Positions 1 through 8,790 of a DNA stretch of 64,000 nt are shown in pieces. The stretch is from NCBI GenBank assembly GCA_944382875.1, contig CALWNQ010000001.1:62001-126000 (forward strand), read 5' to 3'. The DNA is from an uncultured Clostridia bacterium (GTDB lineage: Bacteria > Bacillota > Clostridia > Oscillospirales > Ruminococcaceae). Position 1 is the first letter of the stretch. Each line of letters starts with the position of its first letter. The notes below the pieces were generated by a model. That model was not told where the DNA came from. It worked only from the letters and a program-made list of their open reading frames with translations, and did not search any database. A program made the position numbers and the translations under genes.

Positions 1-1
1 G

Positions 2-1294
2 GTGCTGATATTAGCTGGAGCCATTTTGCTGATGATGCCATTTTGCAGCAAAAGTGGACAGGTCACCCCTTTTATCGACGCGCTTTTTACTGCAACCTCC
101 GCCACCTGTGTGACAGGATTGATTATTTACGACACCTATCTTTATTTTAATGTCATCGGCCAGAGCGTAATTCTTGGCCTGATCCAACTCGGCGGGCTGG
201 GACTGGTGACTCTCACCAGCTTTTTCTATTATCTCATCGGAAAACGCCTGAGCTTGCGGACCGCACAGCTTGCGCAGGAATCGGTTTCGGCCGACGACCG
301 CGTCAACACCGCCCACTTGGTCAAAATGGTAGTCGGCGTAACCTTCTGCTTTGAGGTGGTCGGCGCACTGCTGCTGATGCTGTATTTTGTGCCTGAATTC
401 GGAAGCTATGGATTGTTTATGTCCTTTTTCTTCGCAATCTCCGCCTACTGCAACGCCGGTTTTGACCTGCTCGGCATGAACGGCGAATTTTCCAGCCTGA
501 TTTCGGTCAATAGCAACCCGTTTGTTCTGCTTGTGCTCGCTGTGCTCATCATTTCCGGCGGCTTGGGATTTATCGTCTGGCAGGATCTGTGGCGGTTTCC
601 CAAACGCCGCCACCTGCTGCTGCACAGCAAAATCGTGCTGGTCACAACGGCGGTGCTGATTATCAGCGGATTTTTCTGCTTCCTGATTTTGGAATGGAGC
701 AATCCGGATACCATGGGAAAAATGCCGCTCGGGGATAAGCTGGTCAACGCGCTGTTCCAGTCGGTCACAACGCGGACCGCCGGCTTTGACAGCATCGGAA
801 ACGGCCAGATGACAGTAGCCTCCAAATTTGTTTCCATCCTTTTGATGTTCATCGGCGCAGCCCCCGGCTCAACGGCCGGCGGCATTAAGGTGACCACTCT
901 GGTTGTCATGCTGGTAACCGTTTTTTCGGTCATGCGCGGCAAATCCGATCCTGTTATCAAAAAGCACCGGATTGACAAAATGGTCGTCTACAAATCCCTG
1001 AGCGTTATCTTCCTCGGCGTTCTGCTGATCCTGATCTCAACCGGCGTCATCATGGCGACCGAATCGAGCAACTGGCAGATTGACGCGCTGTTTGAATCGA
1101 CCTCGGCTTTTGCGACCGTCGGGTTATCAGTGGGTGTTTCCGCGGATGCCCATTTGTTCAGCAAGGTGATTCTCATCATCACCATGTTTATGGGAAGAGT
1201 CGGGCCGGTTTCCTTTGCCCTTTCTATCTCCATGTCAGCTGGAAATCGGGAGAAAAAACAGATTATGCCCGAAGCAAAAATCTGGGTGGGATAA
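2..1294 (+). CDS. KtrB/TrkH-family potassium uptake channel subunit (5' truncated)
   Basis: This is the membrane subunit of a Ktr/Trk potassium transporter, which moves K+ through a fourfold pseudo-symmetric pore. The 430 visible residues hold alternating hydrophobic segments and four P-loop-like motifs: SATCVTGL near the start, AISAYCNAGFDL around residue 145, SVTTRTAGFDS around 254 and STSAFATVGLS around 366. The reading frame is open to the left edge, so the GTG at base 2 is probably internal and the first helix lies outside the window. The C-terminus (QIMPEAKIWVG) is the usual end of KtrB proteins. No ktrA/trkA regulatory subunit follows; a strong hairpin terminator comes directly after the stop. 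The family is certain, but whether it is Na+-dependent KtrB or another TrkH branch is not. Confidence 0.93.
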   Translation: MLILAGAILLMMPFCSKSGQVTPFIDALFTATSATCVTGLIIYDTYLYFNVIGQSVILGLIQLGGLGLVTLTSFFYYLIGKRLSLRTAQLAQESVSADDRVNTAHLVKMVVGVTFCFEVVGALLLMLYFVPEFGSYGLFMSFFFAISAYCNAGFDLLGMNGEFSSLISVNSNPFVLLVLAVLIISGGLGFIVWQDLWRFPKRRHLLLHSKIVLVTTAVLIISGFFCFLILEWSNPDTMGKMPLGDKLVNALFQSVTTRTAGFDSIGNGQMTVASKFVSILLMFIGAAPGSTAGGIKVTTLVVMLVTVFSVMRGKSDPVIKKHRIDKMVVYKSLSVIFLGVLLILISTGVIMATESSNWQIDALFESTSAFATVGLSVGVSADAHLFSKVILIITMFMGRVGPVSFALSISMSAGNREKKQIMPEAKIWVG

Positions 1295-1300
1295 CATGCA

Positions 1301-1334
1301 AAAACCGCTGCCTTTCGTGGCAGCGGTTTCTTTA
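1301..1334 (+). terminator. Rho-independent terminator after ktrB-like gene
   Basis: A 12-bp stem (AAACCGCTGCC with GGCAGCGGTTT) with a short TTTCGT loop is followed by CTTT. It also overlaps the end of the convergent carboxypeptidase gene, so it may work in both directions. Confidence 0.8.
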
Positions 1335-2510
1335 TCCGCCCAACAGCATCTTCCAAATCAGCCCAAAAGCCGACCGGAAATTCATTTCCGGCACACCACA
1401 GGCCGCGGTCACCGGTACTTCCGCCAACAGGGAACCGTCCAGCGCCCAGTTTACCCGGCCGATCTCTTCTCCCGCTTCCACCGGAGCCGGAACCTCCTCC
1501 GGGATCGAAATGGTGCAGCTCACCTCCTCCGCTTTGCCCTTCGGGATGAGGATAGAGGGGATTTCCCCCACCGTTAACGGCAAGCTTCCCTGGGTGCCGC
1601 CTTTTACCGAAATTGCCTGCGGAAGCTCAACCGACGGGGTATAGCGTTCAAATCCCGAAAAGCCGTAATCCAAAAGCGACCGGCAGCTTTCAAACCGCTC
1701 GTCAGAAGTACTACTCCCCATTGAAACCGCAATCAACCGGACACCGTCCCGCTCAGCCGAAGCGGAAAGACAGCTGCCCGCCCCGTCGGTGGTGCCGGTT
1801 TTCAGTCCGGTGCAGCCCTCGTAAAAGCGCACCAGGCGGTTGGTATTGGAAAGCGCTGTTTCGCCGTTGCGGATCGAATCGGTCCAGATTGTGGTAAAGC
1901 GCAGAATGTCCGGATGCTTGAGCAATTCCCGCGACATGACCGCAATATCGTAGGCGGAAGAGAGGTGCCCTTCCTCGTCGAGCCCGGACGCGTTGCGGAA
2001 AACGGTGTCCTCCATCCCCAATTCGGCGGCGCGCCGGTTCATCTGTTCGACAAAGGCTTCCTCGCTCCCCGCCAAATGTTCACCAAGCGCCACCGCGGCA
2101 TCGTTGGCAGAGTTAACCGCTACCGCCTTGAGCAGATCCTCCACACACATCTGTTCCCCCGGCTCCAGCCAGATTTGGGAACCGCCCATCCCGGCCGCGT
2201 GCTCAGAGCAGGAAACCATATCCTCGTAGGAGAGCTTTCCTGCGTCGATGGCCTCCATCACAAGCAGCATCGTCATAATTTTCGTGATGGAGGCGGGCGG
2301 CATCTGCTCATGCATTTCCATTTCGTACAAAACCTGCCCGCTGTCGGCATCCATCAGCACCGCGGATTTTGCCGGGAGCCAGCTTGCCGCAGCCTGTGTT
2401 TCCACCGTCAGCCCGTCCGCGGAAACCCGCAGCGGAAAAAGCACCGCTATGACAGCGCAAAACAAGCAGGAAATGAGTCGAATCATCCATTGGCGCAACA
2501 CGATCACCAT
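1332..2510 (-). CDS. D-alanyl-D-alanine carboxypeptidase (DacF/PBP5-like)
   Basis: This penicillin-binding protein (392 aa) trims the terminal D-Ala from peptidoglycan stem peptides at the outer membrane face. The peptidase S11 signature set is complete: SITK at 74-77 with the acyl-serine, SAN at 134-136 and KTGT at 237-240. A hydrophobic N-terminal segment (about residues 10-32, ending VSA) is a signal peptide. The last 110 residues form the small beta domain of PBP5/DacF enzymes. A hydrophobic tail (FGLIWKMLLGG) may be a membrane anchor. It is a monocistronic gene convergent with the potassium channel gene. Sporulation-type DacF and vegetative DacA cannot be distinguished, so no symbol is given. 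Confidence 0.93.
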   Translation of the reverse strand: MVIVLRQWMIRLISCLFCAVIAVLFPLRVSADGLTVETQAAASWLPAKSAVLMDADSGQVLYEMEMHEQMPPASITKIMTMLLVMEAIDAGKLSYEDMVSCSEHAAGMGGSQIWLEPGEQMCVEDLLKAVAVNSANDAAVALGEHLAGSEEAFVEQMNRRAAELGMEDTVFRNASGLDEEGHLSSAYDIAVMSRELLKHPDILRFTTIWTDSIRNGETALSNTNRLVRFYEGCTGLKTGTTDGAGSCLSASAERDGVRLIAVSMGSSTSDERFESCRSLLDYGFSGFERYTPSVELPQAISVKGGTQGSLPLTVGEIPSILIPKGKAEEVSCTISIPEEVPAPVEAGEEIGRVNWALDGSLLAEVPVTAACGVPEMNFRSAFGLIWKMLLGG

Positions 2511-2581
2511 CCTTTTTTCCGGTTATTGCAATCCTATGCGGATTTTTCGGAAAAAAGAACTGCCGTTCCGGATAACGCCGT

Positions 2582-3472
2582 CTATTCGGCCAGCATTTCC
2601 CTTAGACAATCCAAATACTTATCGGCTGCCTTGGAAAATACCTGGTATTTTTTCCAGATCACCGAAGCCTGTGTTTCAAGATTTGGGCAAAGCGGCCGGA
2701 AACAGAGTCCGCTCTCCCCTTCGGTGTTGGCCAGCCGGTCAAAACACAGGGTGTACCCAAACCCCTCGCTGGTCAAAATGGAGGCGTTAAACAGCAAATT
2801 ATAGGTCGCGACAATATTGAGCTTTTCATAATCCCGCCGGATCCATCCGGCAAGCGGCGATTCCTCGCTTTTCTGGCTGGAAACAATTAGCGGCTGATCC
2901 CAAAGGTCCTCCGGCCGGATGGCCTTTTTGGCGGCGAGTGGCGAGTCCTTTTGCATCAAAACCCCCCAGCGATCCTTTTCCGGGAGCTTTAAGCAGGCAT
3001 ATTTTTCGGTATCCACAAACCCGTATACCAGCCCGAAATCAATCAGCCCTTTGTCCAGCTGTTCCATCACAAAAGCGGTATTGCCGCTTTGAATATGATA
3101 ATGAATGTCCGGACACTTCTGCCGGAGCCGGTTGGCTGCCCGGGCAAAAAGGCGGATGATCTGGGTTTCGCCGGCGCCGATACACACATCCCCCGCCACC
3201 GTTTCATCCGACAACGCAATTTCCCGCTCTGTTTTCTGCACCAGCTCTAAAATTTCCTCGGCTCGCTTGCGAAGAATCATTCCTTCTTCGGTCAGCGTGA
3301 TTTTACGGGAACCTTTGCTCCCCCGGATAAACAGCTGCTTTCCAAGCTCTTCTTCCATCGCTTTGAGCTGAGCAGAAAGGGTCGGCTGGGAAAGATGCAG
3401 CGATTCCGCCGCAGCCGTAATGTTCTGTTCTCTCGCAACAGCCAGAAAATACTGTAAAACCCGCAGTTCCAT
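2582..3472 (-). CDS. LysR-family transcriptional regulator
   Basis: This 296-aa LysR-type regulator has an N-terminal winged helix-turn-helix (MELRVLQYFLAVAREQNI, then HLSQPTLSAQLKAMEEELG, about residues 1-60) followed by a periplasmic-binding-like effector domain (about 90-290). It lies divergent from the operon starting at 3608 and shares a 130-bp intergenic region with it, the usual arrangement for a LysR protein controlling its neighbour. A T-N11-A dyad (TTATT-CAA-AATAA, 3529-3541) in that region fits a LysR site. The stop codon is TAG, which shows that TAG terminates translation in this genome. The inducer is unknown. Confidence 0.92.
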   Translation of the reverse strand: MELRVLQYFLAVAREQNITAAAESLHLSQPTLSAQLKAMEEELGKQLFIRGSKGSRKITLTEEGMILRKRAEEILELVQKTEREIALSDETVAGDVCIGAGETQIIRLFARAANRLRQKCPDIHYHIQSGNTAFVMEQLDKGLIDFGLVYGFVDTEKYACLKLPEKDRWGVLMQKDSPLAAKKAIRPEDLWDQPLIVSSQKSEESPLAGWIRRDYEKLNIVATYNLLFNASILTSEGFGYTLCFDRLANTEGESGLCFRPLCPNLETQASVIWKKYQVFSKAADKYLDCLREMLAE

Positions 3473-3528
3473 AACATCACCTCATGTTGAGTATAACAAA
3501 ATTATCCATAGCTTTCAACGATTCTCCT

Positions 3529-3541
3529 TTATTCAAAATAA
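3529..3541. promoter_or_regulatory. Putative LysR operator (T-N11-A dyad)
   Basis: A perfect TTATT-CAA-AATAA dyad sits just upstream of the plus-strand -35 box in the divergent region between the LysR gene and its likely target operon. It matches the T-N11-A rule, but in AT-rich DNA this could arise by chance. Confidence 0.4.
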
Positions 3542-3545
3542 GTAT

Positions 3546-3574
3546 TTGCTATTTTTGCAGCAAAGGACTATACT
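3546..3574 (+). promoter_or_regulatory. Sigma-A-like promoter of the DUF3737 operon
   Basis: TTGCTA (3546-3551) and TATACT (3569-3574) are separated by exactly 17 bp, about 30 bp before the first start codon of the operon. Confidence 0.7.
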
Positions 3575-3607
3575 AAGAACAAAGGAACCTGGGATGGGGG
3601 AATGGGA

Positions 3608-3859
3608 ATGGTGGATTTATCGGAGCAAGCCGTCCGTCAAAACCTGCGGGACGCCGGATGTGACAACAAAACAATACAGTTGTTTTTCCAATGCAGACAG
3701 GAAGGAAATTTCTCCAGCCAGCTTTCGCTCCTTTCGGCCCACCGGCAAGAACTTCTCGCCGCTTTACACCGGGAAGAAAAGCGAATTGATTGTTTGGATT
3801 ACCTGATATACCTGCTTCAAAAAACAGAAAACACTTCCGAACAAAAGGAGGAAATATAA
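3608..3859 (+). CDS. Small conserved helical protein of the DUF3737 operon
   Basis: This protein of about 83 aa has no recognised function. It is predicted mostly helical and charged, with two cysteines, and contains the phrases DAGCDNKTIQLFF, LLSAHRQELLAALHREEK and IDCLDYLIYLLQ. Two in-frame ATGs (3602 and 3608) are available. The purine run GGGGGA is better spaced for 3608, so that start is preferred. It is the first gene behind the promoter at 3546-3574 and ends at the ribosome binding site of the DUF3737 gene, so the two are co-transcribed. My recollection is that small proteins of this kind accompany DUF3737 in gut Clostridia; that needs a search. Confidence 0.75.
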   Translation: MVDLSEQAVRQNLRDAGCDNKTIQLFFQCRQEGNFSSQLSLLSAHRQELLAALHREEKRIDCLDYLIYLLQKTENTSEQKEEI

Positions 3860-4726
3860 ATGCAAATCATTCAAAATCAAACCTTTGACCAAGAACGCGC
3901 CTTTTACGGCGCAAAAGACACCATTGCAGAAAACTGCCGTTTTGACGGACCTGCCGATGGAGAAAGCGCCTTTAAAGAATGTGCCAATATCCAAGCGACT
4001 CATTGTTACTTCAATTTGCGCTATCCTTTCTGGCACGATCACGGCTTAACCATCCGGGATTCCGAAATGACCGAACTCTGCCGCGCGGCGCTCTGGTATT
4101 CGGAAGGAATTTCCATTACCAACACTCAGCTGCACGGCATCAAGGCGCTCCGGGAATGCCATGGGGCAAAACTCAGCAACTGCGACATCATTTCCCCCGA
4201 ATTCGGCTGGTTTGTAAAGGATGTCGAAATGAAGGACTGTTCCGCGGAAAGCGAATACTTTATGATGCGTTCCGTTCACCTCCGCTTTGACCATGTCCGG
4301 CTGGTGGGAAAATACTCGTTCCAGTACATCGAAGACTCGGTACTCGAGCATTGCAGCTTTGACACAAAAGACGCTTTCTGGCACGCAAAAAACGTTGTCA
4401 TTCGGGACTCGGTCATCAAAGGGGAGTACCTCGGCTGGTACTGTGAAAATGTCACCTTTGAGCGCTGCAAAATCATCGGAACGCAGCCGCTTTGTTATTG
4501 TAAAAACCTCAAATTGATCGACTGCGAGATGCTGGATACCGACCTCAGCTTTGAAAAATCGCAGGTTGACGCGGTAATCACCACCCCGGTGATCAGCATT
4601 AAGAACCCGCTCTCCGGACGAATCACCGTCCCTGCCGTGGGAGAAATTATCCGGGACGATCCCAACTCAAAGGGAGAAATTCTCGTAAAACAGCCGTGCA
4701 AGCAGTGCCCCTGCTCCTGCGCCTGA
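3860..4726 (+). CDS. DUF3737 family protein (parallel beta-helix type)
   Basis: This 288-aa protein belongs to the uncharacterised DUF3737 family. Nearly the whole length is built of short repeats in which polar turns alternate with C/F/I positions (for example AENCRFDGP, IRDSEMTEL, LRECHGAKLSNCDI, VTFERCKIIG). This is typical of a right-handed parallel beta-helix. The C-terminus is cysteine-rich (CKQCPCSCA). The catalytic role is unknown. An AAGGAGGAAATATAA ribosome binding site leads directly into the ATG. It sits between the small helical protein and a carboxymuconolactone decarboxylase/cupin gene, under the divergent LysR regulator. Confidence 0.9.
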   Translation: MQIIQNQTFDQERAFYGAKDTIAENCRFDGPADGESAFKECANIQATHCYFNLRYPFWHDHGLTIRDSEMTELCRAALWYSEGISITNTQLHGIKALRECHGAKLSNCDIISPEFGWFVKDVEMKDCSAESEYFMMRSVHLRFDHVRLVGKYSFQYIEDSVLEHCSFDTKDAFWHAKNVVIRDSVIKGEYLGWYCENVTFERCKIIGTQPLCYCKNLKLIDCEMLDTDLSFEKSQVDAVITTPVISIKNPLSGRITVPAVGEIIRDDPNSKGEILVKQPCKQCPCSCA

Positions 4727-4752
4727 CGAAAAATTCCAAAGGAGGGCTCATC

Positions 4753-5508
4753 ATGGCAGTCAAACAAACCGCGGGGCGGGATTCTTTGGGGAATTTTGCG
4801 CCCAAATTTGCGAAACTCAACGACGATGTCCTGTTCGGACAGGTCTGGAGCCGGGAAGACAAACTCTCGCTCCGGGACCGTTCCCTGGTGACCGTCACCG
4901 CGCTGATGGCGCAGGGACTGGTGGACTCGTCTTTCCAATATCACCTTACTACCGCCAAAAACAACGGCATTACCCGGACAGAAATCGCCGAAATCCTGAC
5001 ACATGCGGCATTTTATGCCGGATGGCCCAAAGCGTGGGCGGCGTTCCGGATGGCAAAGGATGTGTGGGCGGAAGATGCCCCAGCGGAAGACGCAAAAGCC
5101 GCCCATCAGCGGTCTATGGTATTCCCGATCGGGGAACCCAACAACGCCTATGCCCAATATTTTATCGGACAGAGCTATCTCGCGCCTGTTTCCACCAATC
5201 AGGTCGGGATTTTTAATGTAACTTTTGAGCCAGGATGCCGCAACAACTGGCACATCCATCAAGCCAAGAGTGGCGGCGGCCAGATCTTAGTCTGTGTGGC
5301 CGGCAGAGGATATTACCAGGAATGGGGCAAAGAAGCAATCGAACTCCATCCCGGAGATACTGTCAACATTCCCGCGGGCGTCAAGCACTGGCACGGCGCC
5401 GCACCCGACAGCTGGTTTTCCCACCTGGCGGTGGAGGTTCCCGGCGTCGACGGCGCGAACGAATGGCTGGAACCGGTGGACAAGGAAACCTATGGCAAAC
5501 TGAAATAG
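4753..5508 (+). CDS. Carboxymuconolactone decarboxylase-like / cupin two-domain protein
   Basis: This 251-aa protein joins two domains. Residues 1-115 form a carboxymuconolactone decarboxylase (AhpD-like) helical domain (RDRSLVTVTALMAQG, HLTTAKNNGITRTEIAEIL, HAAFYAGWPKAWAAF). Residues about 125-245 form a cupin with metal-binding histidines (NWHIHQAKSGGGQILV, then GVKHWHGAA). The AhpD-type CxxC is absent, so this is the non-peroxidase branch. The ATG at 4753 is chosen because AAAGGAGGG precedes it at ideal distance; the upstream ATG of the open frame has none. It is the last gene of the LysR-linked operon and ends with TAG before a terminator. The substrate is unknown. Confidence 0.9.
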   Translation: MAVKQTAGRDSLGNFAPKFAKLNDDVLFGQVWSREDKLSLRDRSLVTVTALMAQGLVDSSFQYHLTTAKNNGITRTEIAEILTHAAFYAGWPKAWAAFRMAKDVWAEDAPAEDAKAAHQRSMVFPIGEPNNAYAQYFIGQSYLAPVSTNQVGIFNVTFEPGCRNNWHIHQAKSGGGQILVCVAGRGYYQEWGKEAIELHPGDTVNIPAGVKHWHGAAPDSWFSHLAVEVPGVDGANEWLEPVDKETYGKLK

Positions 5509-5510
5509 TC

Positions 5511-5548
5511 AAAAAACCGGACTGTTCTTTCGGAGCAGCCCGGTTTTA
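5511..5548. terminator. Bidirectional terminator between CMD/cupin and DUF4364 genes
   Basis: An imperfect hairpin (AAAACCGGaCTGtTC / GAgCAGcCCGGTTTT) is flanked by A and T runs, placed between two convergent genes. Confidence 0.7.
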
Positions 5549-6094
5549 TCATGTTAGATCGCGAATCAGTTTTTCATAAAGTTCCGGCGCCTTTTTCCGG
5601 AAATTTCCCGCCAGAATCTGCGCCTGTTCCCGGTCCGGCGCGTAAAGCGACAAGGTGAAGAAGGTAAAATCCCCTTCATGGAGGGAGCATTTCACCTGAT
5701 ACCCGTTGCCGTCCGGCTGAATGTCGGTGCGGACCTCGTTCTGGCGGCGGAGCTTTGCCAGCAGCGCCATTGCCTTTTGCACAATTGCATCCCGCAATGA
5801 AGAAGGCAGCGCGGTTTTGAGGTGTTCCACCGTTTCCCGGCCAAGCGGCGTCAGCGCATAGGGGGCGCCGTCCTCCATCCCGAGCGGCGAAATATTGCCG
5901 TTTTGCTCCAGCTCGCCAAGCGCAGTGCACAGGGTAAAGTAGTCCACGATCCCCTCCGAAGCGCAGATTTCCACCAGATTCTCCCGGCTGAGCGGCAGTT
6001 CCACCGACGCCAGCAGATAACAGATCAAGATTTTTACTTCATAGGTTTCTTTCATACCACCGGCAGGGATGCCGGCCAGAATCGGTTCAGGCAT
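5549..6094 (-). CDS. DUF4364 family protein
   Basis: This protein of about 181 aa matches the DUF4364 family: the N-terminus (PEPILAGIPAGGMK) is followed by VKILICYLLASVELPLSR and a winged-helix-like region (LCTALGELEQNGNI, then YALTPLGRETVEHL). The family is common in Clostridia and is thought to be a DNA-binding or regulatory protein, but no function is proven. The start at 6094 is preferred because AAGGAAAGG precedes it. The longer open frame begins inside the upstream gene region with no ribosome binding site. It lies 35 bp downstream of the acetyltransferase gene on the same strand. Confidence 0.85.
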   Translation of the reverse strand: MPEPILAGIPAGGMKETYEVKILICYLLASVELPLSRENLVEICASEGIVDYFTLCTALGELEQNGNISPLGMEDGAPYALTPLGRETVEHLKTALPSSLRDAIVQKAMALLAKLRRQNEVRTDIQPDGNGYQVKCSLHEGDFTFFTLSLYAPDREQAQILAGNFRKKAPELYEKLIRDLT

Positions 6095-6129
6095 GCTCGT
6101 ACTTCCTTTCCTTAAAGCTCTCGGTTCTC

Positions 6130-6660
6130 CTAAAGGGAGCATTCATAAATAATCTCATTTCCCCGCCTTCCTACCTGACGAAAACCCAGCGCTTCATGCA
6201 GTTTTTGGGAGGCAATATTGTAGTCATACACAACAGAGCCGTAAATTTTCGAATATCCCAGATCTATCGCCCGCTTTAATACAGCGGCCATCACCTGTTT
6301 TCCAAGACCAATTCCCCGGTAACGGGCTTCCCCAATGACGATGGGAGGATTTTCTTCCTTAACGGTAACATCTCCCACTGGAATGAACTTTCCATTTTCC
6401 AACACTTCTATAAAATAGCACTCACCGGCATTGGACAGATACTCATACATTTTTTTGACATAACTCTCGTCCGGTATGTCCTCTTGTTTGGTAATTCCCT
6501 CGGAATTGTAGTAAACTACCGGGTCCTGATACCATTTCACCGCAATCCGATAGTTCCCATCATATTTTCGCAGTCGCACGAAATCCGAAATGGGAAGAAT
6601 TTCAGGCTGAACCTGTTTTCCCCTTTCCAATACGATGTCCCCTTTCGGCCAAAACTTCAT
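6130..6660 (-). CDS. GNAT family N-acetyltransferase
   Basis: This 176-aa GCN5-related acetyltransferase has the acetyl-CoA loop RYRGIGLGKQVM at about 113-124 (the RGxGxG type), followed by the helix and the C-terminal NIASQKLHEALGFRQVG motif. This resembles enzymes that acetylate small molecules or ribosomal protein termini (RimJ/RimL-like). The stop is TAG. The substrate cannot be inferred. It is probably co-transcribed with the DUF4364 gene and divergent from the pyr operon. Confidence 0.88.
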   Translation of the reverse strand: MKFWPKGDIVLERGKQVQPEILPISDFVRLRKYDGNYRIAVKWYQDPVVYYNSEGITKQEDIPDESYVKKMYEYLSNAGECYFIEVLENGKFIPVGDVTVKEENPPIVIGEARYRGIGLGKQVMAAVLKRAIDLGYSKIYGSVVYDYNIASQKLHEALGFRQVGRRGNEIIYECSL

Positions 6661-6755
6661 ATTGATTTTATTGTATCATAAACGCCAAAAGAAGAAAAGG
6701 GCATTTTTCAAAATTGTATGACCTGTAAAAATGACGGAAATATTCCCGCAAACTC

Positions 6756-6784
6756 TTTACAAATGCACAAAAAACGGGTACAAT
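6756..6784 (+). promoter_or_regulatory. Sigma-A-like promoter of the pyrR operon
   Basis: TTTACA (6756-6761) and TACAAT (6779-6784) have a 17-bp spacer and are followed by a leader of about 165 nt carrying the PyrR control elements. Confidence 0.8.
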
Positions 6785-6807
6785 AAGAAAGGAAATATCC
6801 GACACCT

Positions 6808-6842
6808 TTAAGCCGTCCCCGTGAGGATGGCAAGGCGGTCTG
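6808..6842 (+). promoter_or_regulatory. PyrR-binding loop in the pyr operon leader
   Basis: The core GTCCCCGTGAGGATG matches the known PyrR RNA recognition pattern UCCnGnGAGG in a hairpin closed by AGCC/GGC pairs. In Bacillus-type control, PyrR with UMP stabilises this hairpin and lets the downstream terminator form. The target's own product, PyrR, is the first gene of the operon. Confidence 0.8.
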
Positions 6843-6899
6843 CTTGATTTCCGCACCAAGGAACCATTGGGCGGGGATTCTCTGTTTATACCTGAAAGC

Positions 6900-6938
6900 A
6901 ACCAGGCTGCCGATCATTGGGCAGTCTGTTTTTTTATA
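6900..6938 (+). terminator. pyr operon attenuator terminator
   Basis: CAGGCTGCC pairs with GGGCAGTCTG and is followed by seven T residues and then by the pyrR ribosome binding site. Position and structure match the attenuation terminator that PyrR-UMP promotes. Confidence 0.82.
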
Positions 6939-6954
6939 CCAAGGAGGCGCATGT

Positions 6955-7476
6955 ATGGAAGAAAAAGCCCTGATTTTGGATGAAAAGGCGATGAATCGCG
7001 CCATCACCCGCATCTCCTATGAAATCATCGAACGAAACCGAGGCGCAAAGGATCTCTGTGTGATCGGAATCTTAAGCCGAGGACGGGAACTCGCCCGCCG
7101 GATTGCCGAAAAAATCTCGATCACCGAAAATATACCGGTGCCATTTGGCGCGTTGGACATTTCCCGTTACCGCGATGACCGCACTGCCGATGAAGATCGA
7201 AGCGATATTCCTTTTTCGGTCACTGGCAAAAAGGTTGTGCTGGTTGACGACGTGATTTACACCGGACGGACAGCACGTGCCGCCATCGACGCCATTTTCG
7301 CGCTCGGCCGCCCGCAGCTCATCAATCTGGCCGTCTTAGTCGACCGCGGACACCGGGAACTCCCTATCCGAGCCGATTATGTAGGAAAAAACCTGCCGAC
7401 CTCCCGCGAAGAGCGCGTCCAGGTGTCGGTACGAGAGCTGGACGGCCTCGATAAAGTTTCCATTCTTTCGGAATAA
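6955..7476 (+). CDS. pyrR: PyrR bifunctional attenuation regulator / uracil phosphoribosyltransferase
   Basis: PyrR (173 aa) binds pyr mRNA leaders in the presence of UMP to cause transcription termination, and has weak uracil phosphoribosyltransferase activity. The PRPP-binding motif [19 protein letters not shown] is intact (about 94-112). The N-terminus ([23 protein letters not shown]) is typical. The ATG at 6955 follows AAGGAGG with 7-nt spacing; the longer open frame would run through the attenuator and is rejected. The gene leads the pyrR-pyrC-pyrF-carB operon and regulates it through the leader loop at 6808-6842. Confidence 0.96.
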   Translation: MEEKALILDEKAMNRAITRISYEIIERNRGAKDLCVIGILSRGRELARRIAEKISITENIPVPFGALDISRYRDDRTADEDRSDIPFSVTGKKVVLVDDVIYTGRTARAAIDAIFALGRPQLINLAVLVDRGHRELPIRADYVGKNLPTSREERVQVSVRELDGLDKVSILSE

Positions 7477-7497
7477 ACACTTGAAAGGAGAACCGCT

Positions 7498-8778
7498 ATG
7501 GCATCTTTTCTGTTGAAAAACCTGCACATTATCAGCCCGGCGGATTCGCTTGACCTCACCGGAGACATCCGGATCGCGGACGGAAAATTCGCCGCAGTCG
7601 GGGGGCAGCTTGCTCCGCAGCCGGAAGACACCGTGCTGGATCTTGCCGGAAAAACGGCTTTCCCCGGTCTGATCGACATGCATGTCCATCTGCGCGATCC
7701 GGGCTTTACCCACAAGGAGGATATCCTGACCGGATGTGAAGCGGCAGCGGCCGGCGGCGTTACCGCGGTCGCCTGTATGCCCAACACCAACCCGGTCACC
7801 GACTCCCCCGAAGTGCTGCGATATATTCTCGAAAAAGCGGCAAACGCCAAAGCAAAAGTCTATCCGGTTGCCGCTATCACCAATGGGATGAAGGGCGAAG
7901 CCCTTACCGATATGGCCGCTTTGAAAAAGGCGGGCGCGGTTGCCGTTTCGGATGACGGCAAACCGGTTCCAAGCGCCCGGCTGATGATGGAAGGGATGAA
8001 GCAGGCAGAACAAAACGGCCTGCTCACCATCTCCCACTGTGAAGACCTCGACCTCATCCACGGCGGCATCATGCACAAAGGCAGCGTTTCGGAAGAGCTG
8101 GGCGTTCCCGGCATGGACCGTGCCAGTGAGGATTCCATTACAGCCCGGGAAATCGCGCTGGCTGATTCCGCTCACACGCGAATCCACATTGCCCACGTCA
8201 GCACGGCGGGCGCAATCGACTTTATCCGCTCCGCCAAAAAGCGCGGCGTCAAGGTCACCTGCGAAACAGCACCCCATTACTTCCTGCTCACCCACGAACT
8301 TCTCCGGAAACAGGACGCCGACTACCGGATGAATCCGCCGCTGCGGGAAAAATCCGATGTAGCGGCAATCCGGGAGGCTGTAATAGACGGCACTATCGAC
8401 TGCATTGTCACCGACCACGCGCCGCACGCCAAAGAGGAAAAAGCGGACTTCCGCAAGGCGCCGAACGGTGTTGTGGGCTTGGAAACCAGCTTTGCCGCCA
8501 GCTACACCGGCCTTGTGAAAAGCGGACTCATCTCCCTTTCGCGGCTCATCGAGTTGATGAGCGTCAATCCCGCCCGCATCCTCGGCGTCCCCGGCGGACA
8601 TATCCGGATTGGAGATGCCGCCGACCTTGCCATTGCCGATCTGGAAACAAGCTGGACCGTCGAACCGGACAAGCTCCATTCCAAGTCGAAAAACACCGTA
8701 TTCAAAGGGATGCAATTTAGCGGAAAAATCATCTGCACCTTAAAAGACGGCGATATCGTCTACCATTGTGAAAATTAA
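7498..8778 (+). CDS. pyrC: Dihydroorotase
   Basis: Dihydroorotase (426 aa) cyclises N-carbamoyl-L-aspartate to dihydroorotate in UMP synthesis. It is the class I type, as the length and the metal motif MHVHLRDPG with His 62 and His 64 show. Other visible signatures are the carbamylated-lysine region (SDDGKPV), SHCEDLDLI, HIAHVSTAG and the catalytic CIVTDHAPHAKEEK. It starts 21 bp after pyrR with an AAAGGAG site and ends 12 bp before pyrF, so it is co-transcribed. Confidence 0.96.
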   Translation: MASFLLKNLHIISPADSLDLTGDIRIADGKFAAVGGQLAPQPEDTVLDLAGKTAFPGLIDMHVHLRDPGFTHKEDILTGCEAAAAGGVTAVACMPNTNPVTDSPEVLRYILEKAANAKAKVYPVAAITNGMKGEALTDMAALKKAGAVAVSDDGKPVPSARLMMEGMKQAEQNGLLTISHCEDLDLIHGGIMHKGSVSEELGVPGMDRASEDSITAREIALADSAHTRIHIAHVSTAGAIDFIRSAKKRGVKVTCETAPHYFLLTHELLRKQDADYRMNPPLREKSDVAAIREAVIDGTIDCIVTDHAPHAKEEKADFRKAPNGVVGLETSFAASYTGLVKSGLISLSRLIELMSVNPARILGVPGGHIRIGDAADLAIADLETSWTVEPDKLHSKSKNTVFKGMQFSGKIICTLKDGDIVYHCEN

Positions 8779-8790
8779 GGAGGAATATGC

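Noticed and set aside
7336-8715. A 459-codon minus-strand frame over pyrC
   Set aside because: Shadow of pyrC; no start signal and no recognisable domain.
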